A DNA stretch of 64,000 nt, from contig NC_088296.1 in the NCBI RefSeq assembly GCF_032854445.1, positions 23,631,604 through 23,695,603 of the forward strand, given 5' to 3'. Below the pieces are notes generated by a model. It did no database searches. It worked only from the letters and a program-made list of their open reading frames with translations, and had not been told where the DNA came from. Source of the DNA: Liolophura sinensis (taxonomy: Eukaryota > Mollusca > Polyplacophora > Chitonida > Chitonidae). A program made the translations under genes and the position numbers. Position 1 is the stretch's first letter. Every line of letters starts with the position of its first letter. Shown one piece after another: positions 55,681 through 64,000 of this stretch.

Positions 55681-56849
55681 GTAGTGTTCTGTACTGATAA
55701 TTAACTACATCAGTTGAAGACCCAAGCATATTTCTTCGATAATTTCAGGACCAGTGGTCAAGTCTTGAACCACCGTCTCAATTAATACTTAAAATTAATA
55801 CTAGTCGCTTGACTTTTGCAGTCCGGTGCTCAAATCCTGACTTCCATAACTGGGTACAGTTTTAGATCTATATGCGGTTTATCAAGTACCTGGAACTGGC
55901 TAAATACATGGTTTACAAATTCCCATTGGGTTTTGCACATTTCCAAACAATCGTTCAAAAATGTGTCCATTTTCCAGCAACGCCAGTTTAAAACAAAAAA
56001 AAAAAAATTGAATGGCAAGCTCTTGAGTTGTAATTTGTTATGTGGGTTTATAATGACTTAATGTGTGGAAAAACTTTATCTTTTAGTGTTATTTTTTTAA
56101 AACTCTTGCACAAATGTTGGTGCAAACAGAAAGGCAATATGCGCATGATTTTGTGTTGCCATGGTAACACGATTCGCCTCAAGGCAGCCGCTACATGTGT
56201 ATAAACATAACCAAGTAAATGTGCTTGTAAATTATTACTGTAGACCAATGGATGTCAAATATAATATTTTATTGTTTTATGAAAGAAAATAAAATCAACC
56301 TGTTTCTTTTACATGTTAGTTGCTTTTTGAATTTCATAAATCTGTTCATTTTTTTTTCTTTTGGCTTAAACTGTGTGAAATGCATCTTAAAGTTTTGCCT
56401 GTACATACAGGGTACATTTTATAAACGGATGGTACCATAGCTATCACTTTACCATTGCTGTTCCTCTGTGTGTGTGTCAGATTTTAAAAGAAAACCATTG
56501 AAAGACGAGAAAAAGTGCAACATTCAGCATTATTAATCAGGGAGCCAAATGTTCAAAAGTGTACTGTTAAAATGTTCCAAACTGTTTTGTCAGAACGTTC
56601 AGAAGTGTATTAAAACGCTAAGTCAAGAATTAAATCCAGTCATCTCAACATTAATACTGGATTTCATTTCCAGCTACAATGTTGAACAATTTGACCAAGG
56701 TGGCCATTGAAATATCTCTGGGGTGCGTTCCATTCATTGATCTGACCGCCACTGGCTGGAGAATCAATGGCCACCGAAGGACACAGTGTGATGTCCCAAT
56801 GTTCTGGAAGTCACACAAGTCAAGACATTACAATACATGCCACCCACTC
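55681..56849. other. Non-coding, no feature recognised
   Basis: AT-rich DNA with poly-T and poly-A runs and several AATAAA words (for example about 56287). MGAT1 transcripts could end here. Confidence 0.4.
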
Positions 56850-57340
56850 CACTGATGTCGGACTCGGTGGCAGCAGCAGTGCCACTGGTCTCCACCGATG
56901 TCGGACTCGGTGGCAGCAGCAGTGCCACTGGTCTCCACCGATGTCATACTCGGTGGCAGCAGCAGTGCCACTGGTCTCCACCGATGCCATACTCGGTGGC
57001 AGTAGCAGTGCCAATGGTCTCCACCGATGTAAGCAGCAGTGCCACTGGTCTCCACCGACGTCAGCAGCAGTGCCACTGGTCTCCACCGATGCCATACTCG
57101 GTGGCAGTAGCAGTGCCACTGGTCTCCACCAACATCAGCAGCAGTGCCACTGGTCTCCACCGATGTCAGCAGCAGTGCCACTGGTCTCCACTGATGCCAT
57201 ACTCGGTGGCAGCAGCAGTGCCACTGGTCTCCACCGACGTCAGCAGCAGTGCCTCTGGTCTCCACCAATGTTGGACTCGGTGGCAGCAGCAGTGCCACTG
57301 GTCTCCACCGACGTCAGCAGCAGTGCCTCTGATCTCCACC
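56850..57340. repeat. Compound repeat built on cagcagcagtgccactggtc
   Basis: The core cagcagcagtgccactggtc and tccaccgatg alternates with or without a catactcggtgg block, giving two unit lengths in irregular order. Frame changes between units show it is not coding, although a 235-codon frame starts at 56767. Confidence 0.9.
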
Positions 57341-57600
57341 GGGGAGCAAATACAATGCAGCCCATAGTTTATTTCAATTATTTGAAATGTGGAGAAACAA
57401 TATCAAAGTTCAACCACGCAGTAATGGATAGAATCTCAAATCTAAATTTTGTAGTCCTACAGTCCTATGGATAATCGATCCACATTTCAGAGCATCAATT
57501 ATTTTACACATTTAAAAAAAATGTACAAATAGAGTATCATACCATCTTGACATCAAAATTTGGGAGATAGGTACTACTGTTTTGTTCTGTGCTAAACTAG

Positions 57601-57826
57601 GGGGGCCTCAGTGGCCGTGAGGTTAGCATGGTAGCGCAGCACTTCAACTCCAAAACCTCTCACCAATGTGGTTGCTGGCTTTCTCTTCAGTCGTACATGG
57701 GAATTGCAGCAACCTGCAAGTAATTGGGTGGGTTTAACTCGGGCTCTGCCCAGTTGTTCCTGGGGCTCTACACCTTGTAGAAGACAAAATATTCCAGAGA
57801 ACCCTGTAAAACACCAACCATGAATT
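57601..57826 (+). mobile_element. Old, diverged SINE-A
   Basis: The head gggggcctcagtggccgtga and hinge gtcgtacatgggaa are recognisable. The body is heavily mutated and the tail is gtaaaacaccaacca. Confidence 0.7.
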
Positions 57827-60800
57827 TTTCCCTCCTATGAAAGTCAAGTTTATGGCTGGAGGAAACTGAGCAAAACCAGAAAGCTGTGGGGCCCATTTTC
57901 AAATGACTCTGCAACTCAAATTACGTGTCACTATTTTTTTTCATGCATGACATCAAATAAATAAATAAATAAAATACAAAAAAATGAACTTTTCTGCATG
58001 TGGGCCTTGTGGGCAATAATCAAACAATCTTTCCTGAATCCTTTTCCGAATTAGAGTTTATATCATTGATTAACTGTGCTGAAGACAAAACAACGCATAA
58101 ATTTGATGAATCAAGTGGAAGAAAAGAAATCATTTTGGAGGAAATCTTTTATATTTGGTAAGCCCTGCATTGCAGTCAGACACACGCAGTAATCTCCCCT
58201 GAATCCTTCTCCAGGTTTGGAGTTACATTATACAGGCCATTATCGAGACAACCATGCATACATAAGAGAAGCTTCACATTAATATATCATTTTGTCAACA
58301 GTTATTTCATTCTTTCCCGTACATTTATGAAAATAAAACAAATGTTACACTCGTTTAACTGTACATACATGTACGTGTAGGCTCTTATGCATAGGGTCAC
58401 ATAAGTTTAAACAAATCTATCTCTTATCTTTGAGGAGGCTTTTTTTTTTTTTTTTACTAATGAGTCAAAAGTCATTAAAAACTTTGCTCTAAAAGTGTTA
58501 CCATGCTTAACAAAGGTTCCATTTTGCAACCAAATGCCGTCTTTTGCCAGACTTAAGAAGTATGTATTCAAAAACACTTGTTAAAAAAGTCATTTGCCTT
58601 GAACCATTCCTTACATTGCCCTAGATACTTGTGGATAAGGCATGTGAAAACGCCAGTCGCAGACTGAAAGTAAATTTCAAACAACTCAGAAAAATTGAGA
58701 CACACCTGTGCAGGACTCCGCACATATTATACACATGTTGTCCTGTTTCACGGCCAATAAAACGGCAAATTCTATACATAATATGCAGTAAGATATACAT
58801 GTACATACAGTATAGTACAGGACCTATGGACTTTTATAGTCCTAGAGCATGCATCATAACATACACGTGGCTTCATATACCGGTATGGTGAATTCTACAA
58901 AATACCTGGATTGGGACTCAAATTTGCTTAAATATGACATAGCAATGAAACCTCATTTGTACTAGTGTTTGGTTATATCGCTGCTTAGGTTGTAAACTAA
59001 ATGCCTGATGAGCCGTGCACATTCTACACAATATTAAAAACTGAAAGTGAAAGTGAACTCATCAGAACCCTTCTCCAATGTATCAATTCATAGAGTATTC
59101 AGAGTACAACAATTCAGTTACATGTTTTCTTAAATTTCCTACATAATAATAATAATAGTAGTATCGGTAGTCATAATAAAAATGTTCTTGAAGAGCCAAA
59201 AATGTCAGAGATCGGGTGGTATTTTAGAAATACATGGGTTTTGCCTGTTTGCCTATAAACACAATTCAACATGAGAAATGGAGAGGGGGTGTACACAGTC
59301 CTCTACAAATACACACCAAGGGTTATATGTTCATTCGAGTACAACATGACTGGCTGGGCAAGAAAAAAACAGGAAATCAGCTAAACCTGATGCATGTACT
59401 TGAAATGGTTTCGATATCTCCAACATGAAATGTCTATGACTGCATATTTTACACTGAAAATGCAACTATTTTTGATACAAACTATACATGTATATAAATC
59501 AGAACCTTAACAAAAATGTTAATAATTTACCACTGGAGTAATCAAGTTTATGAGGTATATAATAGTGTTGATGTTAGACTCATTTTATCTGTGTTGTTTA
59601 TTTGTAATTTACAAAGCCAAACATTTCCAAAACAGCTGTTTTTCAGGTCCCATTCTCTTCTGCCAATGTAGAAAAAAGTACGAAAAAAAAAATAGAATTA
59701 ATAAAGCCATGTTAAAATCTATAATCGAAAACTAAAAAAGTTAAAAACAAAACAATTAAAATGAATAGTCATGTAAAAATACTACATCATGATTTTGTTT
59801 GCCACCTGTGGTGTCACAGCAAATGTAACCATCAAGACAACTTGTCAACTGAAAAAAAAAAGACATATATAACATACAAACTCTTCAACCTTGCTAGCCA
59901 AAATTAGATTGGCACATAAAAAAGGTGATAAAAAAAATTCTACACAAGGGCAGCAAATTGATCACCATGTTTTTAACACCACACCATTTTAACTTACATG
60001 TACTTTGAAGCTCATACATAAACAAATACCTACATAAGTATTCCCATGTTTGCATGTATATTTGTTAATTCAGTTCGCATCTATAGTACCATATGTGTAC
60101 AGTGCATGCTAGATTATAATGTTTGGCAAAGCACACACTTGCATCAGCAAAAGCTGCACCTAAATTCTATCTGTTGTGCTAAACAAGACCAAGATTTAAA
60201 AGTTTCAGTGCATTACAAATTTGCACCTGTTTTGTCCCCAGTATCAAATGAGCCACTATGCAGATGTTTTGAAAGGGATACCAGACCTTTCCTGAAAGCT
60301 GCAGAGTTGTGGACTTCTACAGCCCTTTCAAATCAGGGATATTCTGTAAGTCCGATACAGGCAAGTTGTCAGGATCTTTAGGCCTCGTATGTCACAGCAG
60401 TCTTAATATAACAGGTATGGTTAAAGCTTTTACAACTGCTATACTCTTTCGCAAATTGACATTCAAGGACACAATATACACCAGAAAGCATGCCTTACAC
60501 AACATGCAACTTTTCTTTATTCTCAGCTTCAGCAAAAAGCCAAACACATGTATAAAACTTCAGTACAAATTTAAATGTTCAAAATTCCTTTGCTAGAGAC
60601 TGTAACAAAATCTTGCATACACATTTGCACCTTGTTAAGTTCTGTCTGCACTGAGTTGAAGACAGCTAAAGCAGACACAAAATAAAAAAGTCTTAAAGTT
60701 GACAACAATGGGAAATAAAATTTGTTAATGTATGTCTGTAATTAAATCATGATGCGTGTATATAAATGTGTTTGTGGTGCCATGATACTAGGCAATAACC

Positions 60801-61350
60801 ATAAGTATACATGAGAACTTGGTTTTGGAGACGGCTACATTTACTAGATTATACGCCATTTAACAAAAAGCCATGCCAGTGCAATAACCGTTTAATTACC
60901 TCACCTGGATAGTTACAAGGACATTACAAGGATGTTACACTACATGCGATTGGTGAACTTGACTCCATGTCTGTACAGGGTAATCTTCAATATGCCCTCC
61001 TCTCTGTTAGCTGGCTCTCTTACGTTGTTGTGCGTAGAAATGACACTAGTCAATGCCAACTATTCAGCACCGAATAAAACTCTAGCTGCAAGTGGTTGCA
61101 TTTCTCCCACACATAACAGGTACATAACACGCTTCCAAGATTATGGCAACCGAAGAAGCAGCTATTTTCAGAAATCACTACTGGATACAACAACAACAGC
61201 TCTGCAAATGGGAAAGCAGAAGTCCGCACTTCAAAAAAGAGATGTGCCGCATAGATAAAAATGCCAATCAATGATTGGTCAAAAAAGTCACATTATAATA
61301 AAGGTATCTCTGGTTCCACGATTTACGAGATTCTTCTCCAGACGACAGAT
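57827..61350. other. Unique AT-rich DNA, possible tropomodulin 3' UTR (minus)
   Basis: No coding frame over 120 codons, no array and few SINE remains: 3.5 kb is unusually repeat-poor for this window. A long 3' UTR of the minus-strand gene ending at 61351 is one reading; plain intergenic DNA is another. Confidence 0.4.
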
Positions 61351-61388
61351 TTATGTCCCCTTGGCCTTGCCCAGACGCTCTTTCCTCA
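61351..61388 (-). CDS. Tropomodulin last coding exon
   Basis: 38 nt completing Leu and then RKERLGKAKGT and TAA at 61351-61353. The acceptor on the minus strand is attttgacag. The basic tail after NNDL fits the family end. The 3' UTR runs leftward from 61350; its end is not identifiable by eye. Confidence 0.8.
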
Positions 61389-63319
61389 CTGTCAAAATAA
61401 ATTAAAAGAAATTTTATAGAATAACATTGTTTATTTATATAGTGCCACTTCCATGACGGATGTCATGTTAATCAGTGCTTGAAACCAGGACGTCCAATTT
61501 GTTTGTCGAAAAATAAATCATAGGCTATCCTAATTTTTCTAATTCTTGGGACAGATATTACTAGTGGTGCAAGCAGAATATTACATTTTTAATTCTTAGG
61601 ACAGATATTACTAGTGGTGCAAGCAGAATATTACATTTTTAATTCTTGGGACAGATATTACTAGTGGTGCAAGCAGAATATTACATTTTTAATTCTTAGG
61701 ACAGATATTACTAGTGGTGCAAGCAGAATATTACATTTTTAATTCTTGGGACAGATATTACTAGTGGTGCAAGCAGAATATTACATTTTTAATTCTTAGG
61801 ACAGATATTACTAGTGGTGCAAGCAGAATATTACATTTTTAATTCTTGGGACAGATATTACTAGTGCTGCAAGCAGAATATTACATTTTTAATTCTTAGG
61901 ACAGATATTACTAGTGGTGCAAGCAGAATATTATATTTTTAATTCTTGGGACATATATTACTAGTGGTGCAAGCAGAATATTACATTTTTTTCCCAGCTT
62001 TTTGAAAAGTAAAGATATGACCATGTTATTCATTAGATAGTCTAACCTGGTGAGAAAAAGGAAACTTAAATACTCCTGCTACAATTAAACGTATACTGGC
62101 TAAAAAGAGCCGACCAGGTGTCCCAAAAATCAGAATAAATAGGGTAACAACATACAGTTTTAGGGTCAGTATTATCATGCCAAAGTGAATATCGATAATG
62201 AAATACATGTAGTCCTGGATTAGCTATGTCTAGTCTGGTAACAAAACAGGCTAAATGTTTACAACAACAACAATACAATCACATACAGAGATTCAAGGCC
62301 AAGAAAAAAAAAAGGAGATGGATACTGATACTATTGTTTCCAGCCGTTTGATCTGCCCTCACCCTCTGGGGAAACCACTTAATTAGAAAGGAGATGGATA
62401 CTGTACTGTTTTCAGCCATTTGATCTGCCCTCACCCTCTGGGGAAACCACTTAATTAGAAAGGAGATGGATACTGTACTGTTTCCAGCCGTTTGATCTGC
62501 CCTCACCCTCTGGGGAAACCACTTAATTAGTCTAAGAGAATTCACTATCACCAAGATTTAGAAACACTTCCAGTTGTTGTTGCACTTTACACTTTCCAGG
62601 TACATATTTAAATCACTGGTGCTGTTATTTATACAAGCAGACATGGCAGAAGGCACCTGCTGCGTTATGACTTGCAAGGTTTGCTTTTCTTTGTAGAGGG
62701 CCAGAGAACCCTAGTGCAACATCTACCCATAGATATTTATTTATTACATTGGTGTTTTACGCCGTACTCAGGAATATTTCAATTACACGACGACGGCCAG
62801 CATTATGGTGGCAGGAAACTCACAACCATCCGCAGGTTGCTGGCAGACCTTCCCACGTATGGCCAGAGAAGAAGCCAGCATGGGCTGTACTTGAACTCAC
62901 AGCACATACATGTAAATATTTATGAGCTCAGCATAAAAGATTACGAAGTGTGGAGGAAACCGAACAGAACCCAGGGCGGAAACATAACAAAATCTTAAAA
63001 TACCTGACCAGCCCCATGCCTTCAAGCGGCTGCTGAAAAAGCAGAATTTGAAACTGTGATCTCTGTCATTGGAGCTTCCAGCAGATGACATCTTTTCAAA
63101 TAATGAGATAATGTACAGGTTTGGTCTGAATAACAAAATAACCAATTTCATCTTAGGTGCTTTTTACTTACACAAGTCATTGTTGGCCTTCAATTTTTCA
63201 TGCACTCGGATCCTGGCATCAGGGAACTCAAAGAAAATTCCAAACCTCAAAATGTTATCATTCTCTGCTATTGCCTTGGAGATTGCCATCTCGACCCTGT
63301 TGCCCAAAATGGAGGGTTT
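61351..63319 (-). CDS. Tropomodulin, C-terminal part (last two coding exons)
   Basis: Tropomodulin caps the pointed end of actin filaments through its C-terminal leucine-rich-repeat domain. Two minus-strand exons join (63172-63319, then 61351-61388) into 61 residues and TAA. Seen: KPSILGNRVEMAISKAIAEN, ILRFGIFFEFPDARIRV, NNDLLRKERLGKAKGT. This matches the GNKVEMEI, LLKFGY and NNDLVRK end of tropomodulins, covering the last repeat and the C-terminal helix. The frame opens at phase 0, so upstream exons lie beyond the right edge; I found none in 63320-64000. Leiomodin shares this domain but is the less likely source in an invertebrate. The gene is convergent with MGAT1. Confidence 0.85.
61541..61990. 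repeat. 50-bp tandem repeat, 9 exact units, in the tropomodulin last intron
   Basis: The unit is aattcttgggacagatatta, ctagtggtgcaagcagaata, ttacattttt. Exactly 450 bases. Units alternate strictly between cttggg and cttagg, so the working unit is a 100-bp dimer. Confidence 0.98.
62311..62530. repeat. 72-bp tandem repeat, 3 units
   Basis: Units start aaaggagatggatactg and share tttgatctgccctcaccctc. They lie in the same tropomodulin intron. Confidence 0.93.
62729..62903 (-). mobile_element. SINE-A, 5'-truncated, in the tropomodulin last intron
   Basis: In reverse: tatttatttattacattggt, ttacgccgtactcaggaata, body gccagcattatggtggcagg, ending at gaactcacagca. In the gene's own direction the element is in sense orientation. 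Confidence 0.85.
63172..63319 (-). CDS. Tropomodulin penultimate exon
   Basis: 148 nt, 49 codons plus one base. The acceptor on the minus strand is gttttag (bases 63320 upward) and the donor is cttgt|gtaagt, at 63171 downward. It encodes the last leucine-rich repeat and the start of the C-terminal helix. Confidence 0.85.
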
Positions 63320-64000
63320 CTAAAACAAAAACGAAATAACAAATTTGCTTCAGAATGACAAGGTATAATTTAAGCAGTTTGTGAAACTTTTCCTTTACCT
63401 GTGACTCCAAGCCCGAGTAAATTTTTATAATTACCTCTGCGAAAGACGTTACATTTTTGCTATCACTTTCTTGTCTGTCATTTCATGCATCTATAAGCAA
63501 CTTTATGCAAAGGCTATACACAAATTTACATGACATTTTGCACCTAGAACCATTAAATATTCGTGCTGATCCAAATTGGCATTCAGGTTCAAGACTATTT
63601 TCTAATGATTCTTCACCATTCACCAGTCACAATGTAGGACAGAAGTGTAGAGTTATGTCCCTTTGTAGTAGTTGTGAGGATTTGTACACTTTGCTGGGGT
63701 AGAAGCATGCACTCTCAACAGAGCTTTTTATTTCTCACCACCAGCACCAGGACTTACATAGGATTTTTATTTTTACCTGAATGACTGTTGTTTAACATCA
63801 CATTCTATAACACTTCATTTATATATGGCTAGGAGTGGAGGAAACTGGAGTGCCCGGCATAAACCACTGAACTTAGGCAAATTACTGACAAACTTTCCAA
63901 CTTGTGATGCACTGATAAGTACACCATGTTGCTAGAAGTGGTTTTTATACTGTGCAATGTTATACTGTGCAAACGGTCATGCAGGCGTCTTCAACCTCTT
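63320..64000. other. Tropomodulin intron sequence with a diverged repeat
   Basis: No further exon was found. At about 63788-63920 a decayed element resembles another SINE tail in reverse (gaggaaactggagtgcccgg, aattactgacaaactttcc). Confidence 0.4.

Noticed and set aside
56767-57474. 235-codon frame starting MATEGHSV
   Set aside because: The body is the cagcagcagtgcc compound repeat read in changing frames; it shows no conserved phase.
63320-64000. A further tropomodulin exon
   Set aside because: I read the minus strand for the preceding leucine-rich repeat and found only decayed repeat sequence.

Overview
This window is animal nuclear DNA, most likely from a mollusc or a close lophotrochozoan relative. 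It is AT-rich, its genes are split by GT-AG introns, and at least two tRNA-derived SINE families are scattered through it. The SINE tails (gagtacggcgtaaaacacca, and a tail ending in cactcactc) are of a kind I associate with molluscan genomes. That taxon call rests on memory, not on a search. No bacterial-style genes, operons or CRISPR are present.

Two protein genes can be supported, lying tail to tail. On the plus strand, 15658-51661, is a complete MGAT1 (N-acetylglucosaminyltransferase I, the Golgi enzyme that opens hybrid and complex N-glycan synthesis). It has eleven coding positions over 36 kb and gives a 492-residue protein. On the minus strand, 61351-63319, are the last two coding exons of a tropomodulin (actin pointed-end cap); the rest of that gene lies beyond the right edge. 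The genes serve unrelated pathways. Their stop codons are 9.7 kb apart.

MGAT1 has two unusual features. First, exon 5, which ends at the start of the EDD metal-nucleotide motif, exists in two versions (40651-40789 and 41688-41826). Both are 139 nt, with the same phases, conserved ends and a divergent 8-15 loop, so they look like mutually exclusive alternative exons. Second, introns beside exons 7 and 8 carry tandem arrays copied from the splice junctions themselves. One has 24 exact 37-bp units carrying the exon 7 acceptor and its first codons. The other has about 25 32-bp units carrying the last codons of exon 8 and its donor. A 35-bp array also sits directly behind the exon 6 donor.

Layout: 1-2180 20-bp satellite; 2181-15581 non-coding with a 117-bp array, a 22-bp array, a 50-bp array and SINEs; 15658 MGAT1 start; 15769-35311 giant intron 1, more than half tandem repeat (36-, 54-, 122-, 50- and 22-bp units); 35312-51661 remaining MGAT1 exons; 51662-57480 repeat-rich 3' flank; 57481-61350 unique AT-rich DNA that may hold the tropomodulin 3' UTR; 61351-64000 tropomodulin end with a 50-bp array in its last intron. 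By my count about one third of the window is tandem repeat. Most long open frames are by-products of repeat units whose length is a multiple of three.
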